This document shows, piece by piece, positions 43,619 to 53,101 of a stretch of 64,000 bases of DNA (the first letter of the stretch is position 1; every line of letters begins with the position of its first letter). This DNA is from Streptomyces sp. NBC_00271 (lineage in GTDB: Bacteria; Actinomycetota; Actinomycetes; Streptomycetales; Streptomycetaceae): NCBI RefSeq assembly GCF_036178845.1, contig NZ_CP108070.1, positions 5,518,001 through 5,582,000 on the forward strand, given 5' to 3'. The notes beneath the pieces are model-generated. The model ran no database searches, was not told the origin of the DNA, and saw nothing but the letters and a program-made list of their open reading frames with translations. A program made the position numbers and the translations under genes.

Positions 43619-43647
43619 CCAACAGGTTTCTCAGATGTTTCTGTTGG
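43619..43647. promoter_or_regulatory. Inverted repeat upstream of purine permease
   Basis: CCAACAG (43619-43625) and CTGTTGG (43641-43647) are perfect arms; two GTTTCT copies lie between and beside them. The region is AT-rich and is a candidate promoter/operator. The regulator is unknown. Confidence 0.4.
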
Positions 43648-43797
43648 AGTTTCGTACGAACAGAAAGAGCCAGACTCGGACCGTTTCAGTATGAACATAT
43701 GAGTTCGAAATCGCTATCTCCGCGCGTAGACCATTGGTATACAAGGGCCCGCACGGGTCCGGCGGAGCCGGGGCGGACGGCCTCGTAAGCTGTGTCC

Positions 43798-44076
43798 ATG
43801 GCGAAGTGGACCCCCAAGCACGAGGCGCCGGAGCCCCTGGAGGGGCCCGTCGTCGCCACCATCACGGGCGGCACGATCCTCTGGTTCGTCCTCTTCCTGG
43901 TGCAGCTGCCGTTCTACGGCTGGTTCGACGACCACGGGCACCTGTGGTGGGTGTGGACCTGCCTGGCCGGCGCGGGCCTCGGCCTGATCGGCATCTGGTA
44001 CGTCCGTGGGCGCGACGCCGCCCTCAAGAAGGCCGCCGCCGAAGCGGAGCAACAGCCCTCCGCCACTACGGAGTAA
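43798..44076 (+). CDS. DUF2530 membrane protein
   Basis: A 92-residue protein with two membrane helices (about 22-42 and 48-68), flanked by EAPEPLEGPVVATITGGT and a charged Lys/Glu tail, matching DUF2530. Function unknown. TAAGCT lies 6 nt before ATG 43798, so the mRNA is probably leaderless. Confidence 0.88.
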   Translation: MAKWTPKHEAPEPLEGPVVATITGGTILWFVLFLVQLPFYGWFDDHGHLWWVWTCLAGAGLGLIGIWYVRGRDAALKKAAAEAEQQPSATTE

Positions 44077-44209
44077 CCGTCCGCTGCTGCGGAGCAACCA
44101 GTTCCCCCTACAACCACGGCATCACTGGCCGCCGCTCCGGTCCTCCCCTGGTCGGATCTTTGGGGCACTCGGCGGGTGAAGCCGTATTTCCGCACGTACC
44201 GTCGGATGC

Positions 44210-46609
44210 ATGACGCACATCGACGCGGGCGCCGAACTCGATCCTGTTCACCCCGTGCCCCTGCCCGCCTCCAAGCGGGCCCCGGGGCTGTCCGCCGCCG
44301 AAGTGGCCGAACGGGTCGCCCGCGGCGAGGTGAACGACGTCCCCGTGCGCAGCAGCCGCTCCATCAGCGAGATCGTCCGCGCCAACGTCTTCACCCGGTT
44401 CAACGCGATCATCGGTGTGCTCTGGCTGATCATGCTGTTCGTGGCGCCGTTCCAGGACAGCCTGTTCGGGTACGTGATCATCGCCAACACCGGGATCGGC
44501 ATCATCCAGGAGTGGCGGGCCAAGAAGACCCTGGACTCGCTCGCGGTGATCGGCGAGGCGAAGCCGACGGTGCGCAGGGACGGGGTCGCGGGCGAGGTCA
44601 GTACGTCGGAGATCGTGCTGGACGACATGATCGAGATCGGGCCCGGGGACAAGATCGTCGTGGACGGCTCGTGCGTCGAGGCCGACGGTCTGGAGATCGA
44701 CGAGTCACTGCTCACCGGTGAGGCGGACCCGGTGGTCAAGCACGCCGGCGACGAGGTGATGTCCGGCAGCTTCGTGGTCGCGGGCGGCGGCGCGTTCACC
44801 GCGACGAAGGTGGGACGGGAGGCGTACGCGGCGCAGCTCGCCGAGGAGGCGTCCCGGTTCACGCTGGTCCACTCCGAGCTGCGCAGCGGTATCTCCACGA
44901 TCCTCAAGTACGTGACGTGGATGATGATCCCGACCGCGATCGGTCTGGTCATCAGCCAGCTCGTGGTCAAGCAGCACGGCTTCAAGGACTCCATCGCCCG
45001 TACGGTCGGCGGGATCGTCCCGATGGTCCCCGAGGGCCTGGTCCTGCTCACCTCCGTCGCCTTCGCGATCGGCGTCATCCGGCTTGGCCGGAAACAGTGC
45101 CTCGTGCAGGAACTTCCCGCCATCGAGGGCCTCGCCCGCATCGACACCGTCTGCCTGGACAAGACCGGCACCCTCACCGAGGGCGGCATGGACGTCACCG
45201 AGCTGCGGCCGATCCAGGGCGCCGACGAGACGTACATACGCAAGGCCCTCGGGGCGCTCGGCGAGTCCGACCCGCGCCCGAACGCCTCCCTCCAGGCGAT
45301 CATCAACTCCTACCCGGACAGCGAGGACTGGCGCTGCACCGAGTCGCTGCCGTTCTCCTCGGCCCGCAAGTACAGTGGGGCGTCCTTCAGCGAGGGCAAC
45401 GGAGAGTCGAGTACGTGGCTGCTCGGCGCCCCCGACGTCCTGCTGCCCGACGACGACCCGGCGCTCGCCGAGACCGCGCGGCTGAACGAGGACGGGCTGC
45501 GGGTGCTGCTGCTCGCCAAGGCCTCGAAGGACCTCGACGACCCCAAGGTGACGCAGGGCGCCCGCCCCACCGCCCTGGTGGTCCTGGAGCAGCGGCTGCG
45601 CCCGGACGCGGCGGACACCCTGCGCTACTTCGCCGAGCAGGACGTCAAGGCGAAGGTCATCTCCGGCGACAACGCGGTCTCGGTGGGCGCGGTGGCCGGG
45701 AAGCTCGGCCTGAGCGGCACTGTCGTGGACGCGCGCCACCTTCCCGACGAGAAGGAGGAGATGGCGAAGTCGCTGGACAAGGGCACGGTGTTCGGACGGG
45801 TCACCCCGCAGCAGAAGCGGGACATGGTGGGCGCGCTCCAGTCACGCGGCCACACGGTGGCGATGACGGGCGACGGCGTGAACGACGTGCTCGCCCTGAA
45901 GGACGCCGACATCGGCGTGTCCATGGGCTCGGGCTCGGAGGCGACCCGGGCGGTGGCCCAGATCGTGCTGCTCAACAACAGCTTCTCGACGCTGCCCTCG
46001 GTGGTCGCGGAGGGCCGCCGGGTCATCGGCAACATCACCCGCGTCGCGACCCTCTTCCTGGTGAAGACGGTCTACTCGGTGCTGCTGGCCATCCTGGTGG
46101 TGTGCTGGCGGGTCGAATACCCCTTCCTGCCCCGGCACCTGACCCTGCTGTCCACGCTGACCATCGGCATCCCGGCGTTCTTCCTCGCGCTCGCCCCCAA
46201 CACGGAGCGGGCGAGACCGCACTTCGTCCAGCGGGTCATGCGGTACTCGATCCCCGGGGGCGTCGTCGCGGCGGTCGCCACCTTCATCACGTACATGGTG
46301 GCCCGTCAGCACTACACCGGGCCGGGTGAGTTGGACGCGGAGACCAGCGCCGCCACGCTGACCCTGTTCCTGATCTCGATGTGGGTGCTGGCGATCGTCG
46401 CCCGCCCGTACACCTGGTGGCGCGTCGCCCTGGTGGCCTCGATGGGCCTGGCGTTCCTCGTCGTACTGATCGTGCCGTGGCTCCAGCACTTCTTCGCCCT
46501 GAAGCTGGTGGGCGTGCAGATGCCGTGGATCGCGGTGGGCATCTCGGTGGTGGCGGCGGCCACCCTGGAGTTCCTGTGGAGATGGGTGGACCGCCGATTC
46601 CCGGCGTAA
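44210..46609 (+). CDS. ctpE: CtpE-like calcium P-type ATPase
   Basis: A 799-residue P-type ATPase. The phosphorylation site is Asp317 in DKTGTLTEGG, the actuator motif is LTGEADPV, and the hinge is GDGVND near residue 554. VRANVFTRFNAIIGVLWLI and VPMVPEGLVLLTS are, as far as I recall, nearly identical in arrangement to Mycobacterium CtpE, a calcium-uptake ATPase. No N-terminal metal-binding CxxC domain is present. ATG 44210 has TACCGT 7 nt upstream and no ribosome site. A bidirectional terminator follows. Confidence 0.85.
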   Translation: MTHIDAGAELDPVHPVPLPASKRAPGLSAAEVAERVARGEVNDVPVRSSRSISEIVRANVFTRFNAIIGVLWLIMLFVAPFQDSLFGYVIIANTGIGIIQEWRAKKTLDSLAVIGEAKPTVRRDGVAGEVSTSEIVLDDMIEIGPGDKIVVDGSCVEADGLEIDESLLTGEADPVVKHAGDEVMSGSFVVAGGGAFTATKVGREAYAAQLAEEASRFTLVHSELRSGISTILKYVTWMMIPTAIGLVISQLVVKQHGFKDSIARTVGGIVPMVPEGLVLLTSVAFAIGVIRLGRKQCLVQELPAIEGLARIDTVCLDKTGTLTEGGMDVTELRPIQGADETYIRKALGALGESDPRPNASLQAIINSYPDSEDWRCTESLPFSSARKYSGASFSEGNGESSTWLLGAPDVLLPDDDPALAETARLNEDGLRVLLLAKASKDLDDPKVTQGARPTALVVLEQRLRPDAADTLRYFAEQDVKAKVISGDNAVSVGAVAGKLGLSGTVVDARHLPDEKEEMAKSLDKGTVFGRVTPQQKRDMVGALQSRGHTVAMTGDGVNDVLALKDADIGVSMGSGSEATRAVAQIVLLNNSFSTLPSVVAEGRRVIGNITRVATLFLVKTVYSVLLAILVVCWRVEYPFLPRHLTLLSTLTIGIPAFFLALAPNTERARPHFVQRVMRYSIPGGVVAAVATFITYMVARQHYTGPGELDAETSAATLTLFLISMWVLAIVARPYTWWRVALVASMGLAFLVVLIVPWLQHFFALKLVGVQMPWIAVGISVVAAATLEFLWRWVDRRFPA

Positions 46610-46705
46610 CCATGCCGTCCCACCACGCGGAAAGTGATGCCATGCGGTTCGTTGTCGCCCGCTACGAGAAGGACGCGGACGGGTCGGCGCCCACCGGGAA
46701 GAGAA

Positions 46706-46746
46706 AAGGCCGGGTGCCGCCCGTCAACAGGGCGGCTCCCGGCCTT
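46706..46746. terminator. Bidirectional terminator
   Basis: AAGGCCGGGTGCCGCCC and GGGCGGCTCCCGGCCTT form a 17-bp stem with one mismatch and a 7-nt loop. It lies between the convergent ATPase gene and the secreted-protein gene. A short frame at 46613-46785 running through it is not a gene. Confidence 0.88.
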
Positions 46747-46766
46747 CGCGTTACGGCCCTCGAGGA

Positions 46767-47555
46767 TCAGCGCACGTCGACGTAGTCACCCGTGGCGCTG
46801 ACGGCCGGGGTGGTCGTGGTGCCCGCGAAGGAGTAGCGGAAGGTGCCGTCGACGGACGCCGTGACCGTCGTCTTCAGCGCGCCACCCGTGGTCGTCTTGA
46901 TCGTCTTGACCGTGGTGTAGGCGCTGGCGCCCTTCTTCTTGAACTGCAGCTTCACCGACTGACCCGTGTAGCCCGTGTACTTGCCGGTCTGCCAGTCGGC
47001 GCGGGTCAGGGCACCGGTGACCGTGATGGTCTTGCCCTTCTTGACCGGCTCCGGGGCCGCGTTGACCGTCAGCTTGGAGGCGCGCTGGAGCTTGGTGGTG
47101 CCGAGGCCGCCCTGCCACTTGATGGCGCCGCCGGCCGTGACCGCGACACCGCCCACGTTCCAGGTCCCGGCGTCGGCGTTCGCGATCTCGTCGGCGACGG
47201 TGGGACGGAAGTACATGGTCGCCGTGCAGTTGGCCACGGTCGTCGAAGCGGCCTTGCAGGTCCCCGGTTCGTCACTGCCGAAGGCCGCGGTCCGCTCCGT
47301 CAGCGAGGAGCCGCGGTAGAGGATCGGCCCGGTGCCGAGCTTGTCGGGGGCGATGCTGACGTTGGCGGGGTGCGTCAGGGTGTACGTGACCGTGACAACG
47401 GTCTTCTTGGTGCCGACGACCATCGCCTTGGCCTTGTTCACCTTCACGTTGGAGAAGGTGACGTTGGGCGCGGCGGCGGCGTGCGCGGCCGGTACGGCAA
47501 AGGCGGAGAGGGCCAGGGCGCCGGAGACGGCGGCCACGGTGGCGCGTATGCGCAT
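46767..47555 (-). CDS. Secreted protein with immunoglobulin-like repeats
   Basis: A 262-residue exported protein. Signal peptide about 1-27 (ALSAFAVPAAHA). The mature part has a domain with two Cys (GTCKAAS and NCTATM) and a C-terminal bacterial Ig-like/calcium-free beta domain, KGKTITVTGALTRADWQTG to the end. No anchor, so it is probably released. Such proteins are common in Streptomyces and their roles are mostly unknown. Confidence 0.82.
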   Translation of the reverse strand: MRIRATVAAVSGALALSAFAVPAAHAAAAPNVTFSNVKVNKAKAMVVGTKKTVVTVTYTLTHPANVSIAPDKLGTGPILYRGSSLTERTAAFGSDEPGTCKAASTTVANCTATMYFRPTVADEIANADAGTWNVGGVAVTAGGAIKWQGGLGTTKLQRASKLTVNAAPEPVKKGKTITVTGALTRADWQTGKYTGYTGQSVKLQFKKKGASAYTTVKTIKTTTGGALKTTVTASVDGTFRYSFAGTTTTPAVSATGDYVDVR

Positions 47556-47767
47556 GTGCGTTCCCCAGAGGGAGAAGTGATCGAGGAGTCTGTTGACTCA
47601 CGTGCTCTGATCCGTGGCGGGCGCGGCGGGTTGTAAGGGGCGATGCGGATTTTACCCGTACATGATCAATGTTTGGGATACGCGTGCGTCACGCCTCGGT
47701 TCCGCATGACGCAACACGAAACGCCGGTCCCGGAAAGTCCGGAACCGGCCCTCGCGTCACACAACAC

Positions 47768-47932
47768 CTAGACCGTCGGCCACATGCTCTTGCCGGCCGC
47801 CAGTCCGCCCTTGCCGTCCCCGTCGAAGTCACCGGCCATGAACAGCAACAGCATGCGGTGGAACGCCTCTTTGCCCTGCTGCTCACGTTCCTGACCGAAC
47901 GGGACGCCGCCTGGCGAACGCGAGGGCGCCAC
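47768..47932 (-). pseudogene. Possible remnant of an FG-GAP/calcium-loop secreted protein
   Basis: An open frame ends MAGDFDGDGKGGLAAGKSMW before a short tail and TAG. GDFDGDGKGGLAAG closely resembles FG-GAP/VCBS repeat loops (DxDxDG). The only upstream start (GTG 47932) lies inside the terminator of the next gene, with no ribosome site, so this is better read as a decayed 3' end than as a gene. It lies in a 413-bp gap otherwise empty apart from the terminator. Confidence 0.3.
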
Positions 47933-47952
47933 CGACGGATCCGGTGGCGCCC
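47924..47952 (-). terminator. Terminator of the sacsin-like gene
   Basis: GGGCGCCACC (47924-47933) and GGTGGCGCCC (47943-47952) form a perfect 10-bp stem 17 bp after the stop of the large gene at 47969. Confidence 0.75.
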
Positions 47953-47968
47953 TGCGCGGGTTCAGGTC

Positions 47969-50900
47969 TCAGTCGAACCAGCGGTCCCGAGCCAGTTCCT
48001 CCGTGCGGGACGGGTCCTCCAGCAGGGCCGCGACCTCGAAGCGGCGCGGCCACTGTCCGGCCGCCCAGGCGAGGCCGGCCGCCACGCCCTCCAGGGTGGC
48101 GGCGTGCAGCACCCCATCTGGTGTGCGGCGCCAGTCCAATTCGGTGCCGTCGACGACGAGTTCCTCGTGTTCGACGTACGAGGTGGGGGTCGAGTGGCCC
48201 AGCAGGACCCGCACGGACTCCGGTACGTCGTGCTCGGTGCCCTCCGAGGTCACCTCGCCGGTCACCGACTCGCTGAGCCGCCGCACCTGGAACAGTTCGG
48301 CGAGATCGGCGGCGCGCGCGGGCCGTACGGGGAGCAGCGGCATTCCGCCGGTGAAGGGCAGCAGGTCGGGCGAGTCGACGACCACGGCGTCGGCGGCGTC
48401 CACCACGACCACCTCGCCGTCCACCACGGCCCGCAACTCGTCCGGCAGGGTCACCTGTTCGGGTTCGAGGTCGGCCAAGGCCCCGTAGAGGGCGTGGAGT
48501 TGCGCTCCGGAGACCTCGCGGTCGGGGTCGGCGAGCCGGTCGAGGAGTTCGGCGGCGCCGCCGGGCTCGCCCAGGAGGGCGGCCACGGACGTGCGTACGC
48601 CCAGCGCCCGCAGGACCTGCTCGTCGTCGAAACCGGTGGCGTCGGCGGCGTCGTACAGGCCGTGCAGGAGGGGGTCGCCGCCTGCCGCCCGCAGACCGGC
48701 CGGGCGGCGGCCGTCGAGGACGGGGTGGTCGCGCAGCCACCAAGCCGTGTACGGCCGGACGATCTCGTGCGTGCCGTCCGGGAGGAGGATCCGCACCGGC
48801 TGGGTGAGCGCGTCCCGCAGGGGCGGCCGGGAGAGCAGGGCGAGTGCCTGCGGCCAGCGGTCGTCGTCGACCAGGTCCAGGTCCCGTACGGCGACGATCT
48901 CCGTCGCGACCGGCGGCACCGGCGTGTCGGGCAGCCGGTCGAGGACGTCCTCGCACCACACGTCGACGGCGTCCAGCAGACCCGCGTCGTCGGGTTCGGC
49001 GAAGTCCGCGTCGCGGGGCTCCAGTTCGTCCGGGTCGAGGACGACGTCGGTGGCGCGGACGAGGGTGAAGTTGGCGAGCACACCACAGGCCGCGAGCGGC
49101 TGTTCGCCCCAGCGGTCGGCCAGCTCGCCGTCGACGAAGGCGAGTTCGTCCTCGCGCATGACCTGGGCGAAGGGGCTGCCGGGCAGTACGAGTTCGCCCG
49201 CGGGCAGGAGTTCGCCCTCCTCGTCGGGCAGGGCGAGGGCCCCGAGCCAGGGTTCGTCGCCCGGTTCGAGGGCGGCGTCGCGGACGAGGGCGAGGACGAG
49301 GTCCGCCAACTCCTCGCTGTCCGGGGTCTCCTGGTCCCAGGCCGCGCCCTCGTCGTCGAGGGAGGCGGCGACGGCGGCACGCACCTGCGGGGTGGTGAGG
49401 ACGGCGCGGGGGGTGGCCGGGAGGGCGCCCAGCTTCTCCAGGAGGGGGTGGGCGGCGTCGGGGTGGGCGACCTTGAGGCCGATGCGGGCGAGGGCGTCGG
49501 AGGTGGCGGCCCAGGTGTCGTCGGGAGTGGGCCCTTCGGGGAGCGGCAGCAGGACCTGGCGGGGACCGATGGTCGTACGGCCGTCGGCGAGCGGTACGGG
49601 CAGGCCGGAGAGCCGGTCCGGGTCGACGCCGGCGAGGCTGTCGTACAGCCGCCGCCACCAGCCCGGGTCCTTCTCGAGGCCGGCCAGCCGGTCCACTGCC
49701 TCGGTGAGCGGGACGCGGGCGACACCCAGCGTCCGCAGCTCCACCCGGCGTTCCAGCCCGGCGGGCAGCAGGCTGGGGATCACCTCGGCGAGGACGCGGA
49801 CGGTGTCGGCCCCGGCGCCCTCGACGACCTCGGCGTCGCGCGGCCGCAGGGCGTCCGGGTTCTCCGCGATCTCCGCGAGACCGATCCCGGCCCCGGCTGC
49901 GTCGCTCTCGCCCTCGGGCCAGTCCGCCGGAGCGTCCTGGTCCTTGGCCTGCGGGACGGCGGGCGGCAGGAAGGCGGTACGCGGCAGCCGGTCCAGGATC
50001 GCCTGACGCAGGGTGCCGTCCAGCTCACCCTTGCCGAGGGGGCCGGGCACGAGGTCGATGATCCCGGTGTCCACCGGGCGCCAGGCGGCGAGGAGTTCGG
50101 CGTAGGCGTCCGCGGCGCGCTCCACCAGGAACTCGGTGAGCGGGCCGGGCGCGGCGTGGCGCCGGGTGGTGTCGAGCGGGAGGGAGGCGATGAGGAGGGC
50201 CGGCACGCCGAGGGGCTCGTCGCTGGGCGTGGGCGCGTGCACGACGGGGCTGGTACGGGGCCGGGCGGGCGTGCCGTCCTCGTCCACCGGGACGGCCCAG
50301 GTCACCGACCAGTGCGGGCGCAGGCGCTCCTCGACCGGGCGGTCGGCGAGGAGGGCGGGGTCGAGGGGGCCGTGGTGGGAGACGGTGCGGTACGGCGTGG
50401 TGCCGTGGCGGGAGTCCTCGATGGTGACGCCGTGCTCGTCGCCGCGGCGCCGCAGCGTGCGTACGTCCTCGCCGCCCTCCCCGACCTCGACGATCACTTC
50501 CTCCAGGCCCGGGAGGGCGAGCAGGAGGGCGTCGTCGATGTTCTGCAGGAGGCGCTCGGCGAGGCCCTCGGCGGCGGGGTCGCGCAGCGGGAGGATCACG
50601 ACGGTGTCGTACGGGTCCGGGGCGGTGCCCTCGGCCGCGAACGGCAGCCGGAGCAGCGGCACATGACCGTCGCGCCGACGGATCTCGTCCCCGAGGCCCG
50701 GGCTGTGGCGGGCGGTGTCCGCCGCCAGTTCGCGGGCCTCGGCGAGGGACCAGCGCACGCCGCCGTGCCGGCCGACCACGGCGGGCTCGTCGGTCACCGC
50801 GAGGACGGCCGCGAAGCCGACGCCGAAGCGGCCGACGGCGGTGTCGTGCGCGTCCCGCTTCGCGGAGGCGCGGAGGGTGGCGAGCGATTCGACGCCGGCC

Positions 50901-51184
50901 GCGTCGAGGGGGGCGCCGGTGTTGGCCGCGAGGAGTACTCCGTCGCGGAGGGTGAGGCGGAGACGGCCGGGGACGCCGGCGCGGGCTGCCGCGTCGGCGG
51001 CGTTCTGGGCGAGCTCGACGACGAGCCGGTCCCGGTAGCCGCCGAGGACGAGGTCCTCCTCGGCGTTGGCGTCCTCGCGGAACCGGGCCGGGCTGGTGGC
51101 CCAGGCGTCCTGCACGCCGCGGCGCAGGCGGGCCGTGCCGAACGGGTCCGCGCCCTCGGCTGCCGGCCGCACGAACTTGCTCAC
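47969..51184 (-). CDS. Sacsin N-terminal-type GHKL ATPase protein
   Basis: A 1071-residue protein. The first 180 residues form an Hsp90/sacsin-like nucleotide-binding domain: VVELAQNAADAAARAG (N box), DGVLLAANTGAPLD (D-x-G), and VGRFGVGFAAVLAV (glycine lid). The other 850 residues are an acidic, Asp/Glu/Leu-rich helical region with no known domain. GTG 51184 follows GAGGGAGAG. Relatives occur throughout Streptomyces and may be chaperone-like. It lies downstream of the DUF3027 gene on the same strand, separated by an intergenic repeat. Confidence 0.85.
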   Translation of the reverse strand: MSKFVRPAAEGADPFGTARLRRGVQDAWATSPARFREDANAEEDLVLGGYRDRLVVELAQNAADAAARAGVPGRLRLTLRDGVLLAANTGAPLDAAGVESLATLRASAKRDAHDTAVGRFGVGFAAVLAVTDEPAVVGRHGGVRWSLAEARELAADTARHSPGLGDEIRRRDGHVPLLRLPFAAEGTAPDPYDTVVILPLRDPAAEGLAERLLQNIDDALLLALPGLEEVIVEVGEGGEDVRTLRRRGDEHGVTIEDSRHGTTPYRTVSHHGPLDPALLADRPVEERLRPHWSVTWAVPVDEDGTPARPRTSPVVHAPTPSDEPLGVPALLIASLPLDTTRRHAAPGPLTEFLVERAADAYAELLAAWRPVDTGIIDLVPGPLGKGELDGTLRQAILDRLPRTAFLPPAVPQAKDQDAPADWPEGESDAAGAGIGLAEIAENPDALRPRDAEVVEGAGADTVRVLAEVIPSLLPAGLERRVELRTLGVARVPLTEAVDRLAGLEKDPGWWRRLYDSLAGVDPDRLSGLPVPLADGRTTIGPRQVLLPLPEGPTPDDTWAATSDALARIGLKVAHPDAAHPLLEKLGALPATPRAVLTTPQVRAAVAASLDDEGAAWDQETPDSEELADLVLALVRDAALEPGDEPWLGALALPDEEGELLPAGELVLPGSPFAQVMREDELAFVDGELADRWGEQPLAACGVLANFTLVRATDVVLDPDELEPRDADFAEPDDAGLLDAVDVWCEDVLDRLPDTPVPPVATEIVAVRDLDLVDDDRWPQALALLSRPPLRDALTQPVRILLPDGTHEIVRPYTAWWLRDHPVLDGRRPAGLRAAGGDPLLHGLYDAADATGFDDEQVLRALGVRTSVAALLGEPGGAAELLDRLADPDREVSGAQLHALYGALADLEPEQVTLPDELRAVVDGEVVVVDAADAVVVDSPDLLPFTGGMPLLPVRPARAADLAELFQVRRLSESVTGEVTSEGTEHDVPESVRVLLGHSTPTSYVEHEELVVDGTELDWRRTPDGVLHAATLEGVAAGLAWAAGQWPRRFEVAALLEDPSRTEELARDRWFD

Positions 51185-51698
51185 GGTTCACTCTCCCTCT
51201 CGCTTCGCGCGATCGCGAGCGCTGGGCTCGGTCGCGGCACGAAGGTACCGCGCGGCGGAAGGGGTTCTGGCCCGGCCCACGGTGCGTCTTGGCCTGCGGG
51301 CCTCTCACGCCGGGGCCGGGACCCCGGATTCCGGCCTGCCCGGGTCCGCCCGGCCGCGGGCTTCCGGGACCCCCTGACCCGGGGCTACGCCCCGGATCCC
51401 CGCCCACAGATCCCCTGTCTGCGGGCCGGTGGGGGCTGGTCACGCAGTTCCCCGCGCCCCTGAAAACCTCGGGGCACCCGGCGTTCCAGGGCCCGTGCCT
51501 CCGCCCGCCCGAATCGCTCGGCTGCAGCCGAGTGGGGGCTGGTCGCGCAGTTCCCCGCGCTCCTAAGGGGCGCTGCGCGCATCTTCAGCCCGTCCGGCGT
51601 TCGAGGACGAGCCCTTCGGGCAATGCGACAGCCCCCGGCGGGGTGCAGGGGCGGAGCCCCTGGGATGGGATGGGTAGGGGCGGCGGGGGCGAGGGGAG
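51185..51698. repeat. Intergenic Streptomyces repeat cluster
   Basis: No gene is seen in these 514 bases. They hold two copies of a GGGGGCTGGTCRCGCAGTTC phrase (near 51428 and 51533), a GGGGCGGAGCCCC hairpin near 51650, and the right arm of the MITE-like element at 51662-51693 (ending GGCGGCGGGGGCGAG). The same phrases occur at 32639-32861 and 59462-59743. The cluster separates DUF3027 from the sacsin-like gene. Confidence 0.75.
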
Positions 51699-52625
51699 TT
51701 ACGAGTGGCCCAGTTCGGCTGCGGTTTCGTCGGGGGTGACGGAGACCGAACCGGAGTCCGGGGACGGGCGCAGGGGGAAGGGGTCGACCTTGGTCTCGTC
51801 GATGACCGGAGGGGCCGGGCGGGGAGGCGTGGGCATGACCGCGGCCTCGGAGTGGCCGCCACAGCCGTAGGAGAGCGAGACGACACGCCCGTCCGCCGGA
51901 GAGAACTCGTTCGCGCAGACGCCGAACGCCTGTCCGAGCGAGCCCCCGATGGGGTTCAGGAAGCCACAGCTGACGCAGGACGCGGGGGCGGCCTGGGCCA
52001 TCGCCGTCTTGGGGCCGTACGACTCCTCCCAGCGGTCGGCCGCGACATGCAGGCCGTAGCGGGAGAGCACACGGGCCCGGCGCAGGCCGAGTTCCTCCGC
52101 GACGGCCGCGATCGAGCCGCGGCGCGGGGCGAACGGCAAATGCGCGGGGGTGCCGGCGGTGACCTCGGCGTCCTCCGCCTCGACCAGTTCCGCCATGTCC
52201 TGGGAGACCGCGGAGTTCGGCGCGGGCTCGTCCTCCCCGGAGTAACCGGGCTCCAGACGCAGATCCTCGGCGTCCGTGGGCAGCAGGTCGCCCGGGCCCA
52301 TGTCCCCGGGGCGCAGCCGCTCACTCCACGGCACCCACTCGGGGGCGAGCAGGGAGTCGGGGCCGGGCAGCAGCACCGTCTCGTCGAGGGTGACGACCTT
52401 CGCGCGGGAGGCACGGGCGACGGTGACGGCCCAGCGCCAGCCGCGGTACCCGAACTCCTTGCACTCGAAGTAGTGCGTGACAACGCGGTCCCCCTCGGAG
52501 ACCAGTCCCACGTGTTCGCCGACGACGCCGGGGGCGGCGGCCTCCTCGGCGGCGGTGCGCGCGAGGTCGACGGCCTCGGCGCACAGGCGGTCGGGGGTGC
52601 GGCTTCGCGTTGTCGCTGCGCTCAC
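51699..52625 (-). CDS. DUF3027 protein
   Basis: A 308-residue conserved actinobacterial protein. The N-terminal half reads CAEAVDLARTAAEEAA and VTHYFECKEFGYRGWRWAVT. The central part carries ASCVSCGFLNPIGGSLGQAF and FGVCANEFSPADGRVVSL with three Cys that could bind metal. GTG 52625 follows an AGGAGAG site. It is divergent from the MFS gene at 53102. Function unknown; the segment CVSCGF-x-CANE suggests a zinc- or iron-binding role. Confidence 0.85.
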   Translation of the reverse strand: MSAATTRSRTPDRLCAEAVDLARTAAEEAAAPGVVGEHVGLVSEGDRVVTHYFECKEFGYRGWRWAVTVARASRAKVVTLDETVLLPGPDSLLAPEWVPWSERLRPGDMGPGDLLPTDAEDLRLEPGYSGEDEPAPNSAVSQDMAELVEAEDAEVTAGTPAHLPFAPRRGSIAAVAEELGLRRARVLSRYGLHVAADRWEESYGPKTAMAQAAPASCVSCGFLNPIGGSLGQAFGVCANEFSPADGRVVSLSYGCGGHSEAAVMPTPPRPAPPVIDETKVDPFPLRPSPDSGSVSVTPDETAAELGHS

Positions 52626-53101
52626 AGGTATCGCTTCTCTCCTACGCCGTCTCACGGGTGCGCCATCCCTCGGCGGGGGTGCGGACGGAGCGGACCGGTG
52701 GGCCGCGTCGACGTCCACGCCCGATCGCACTCGGGCGCACCTACGTCATCCATTCTGCGGGATGACCGAGAGGCGCGCGGCCGAGAACAACCGCCGCAGG
52801 CGCGCTACGCACGCTACCTTCTCCTGAGCCCTGGGCCCACACCGGCGGGGCGCTTCCGCACTCCGCGCCAGGTTTCCGGACCGCTCCGAGGCAGTGTTTT
52901 CGCACCCCACACCGCCTCTCGTACGGATCGAAAAGAACCTCGCACAACCGTCGCGGTCGGCCGGAAAACGCTCCTCGCCCCCGACCCGGTCCGGTTCGGC
53001 ACCCCGACACGCGCCCCGCATGCGGCCCGTCACCCGCCCACTCGGCCGCCATACGCGCGGTAACCGCACTACGTACGCACTTCTCGGGGCACTATTGCGG
53101 A
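52626..53101. other. Divergent promoter region without a gene
   Basis: This 476-bp gap between DUF3027 and the MFS gene has no frame with normal codon bias. No strong -35/-10 pair or palindrome stood out. The part nearest 53101 (CACTACGTACGCAC) is a plausible promoter zone for the MFS gene. Confidence 0.4.

Noticed and set aside
46613..46785. 57-codon plus-strand frame after the P-type ATPase
   Set aside because: It runs through a strong terminator and into the end of the convergent gene; no conserved sequence.
47669..51463. 1264-codon open frame on the plus strand
   Set aside because: Antisense to the sacsin-like ATPase gene; no recognisable domain or ribosome site, and the codon bias belongs to the other strand.
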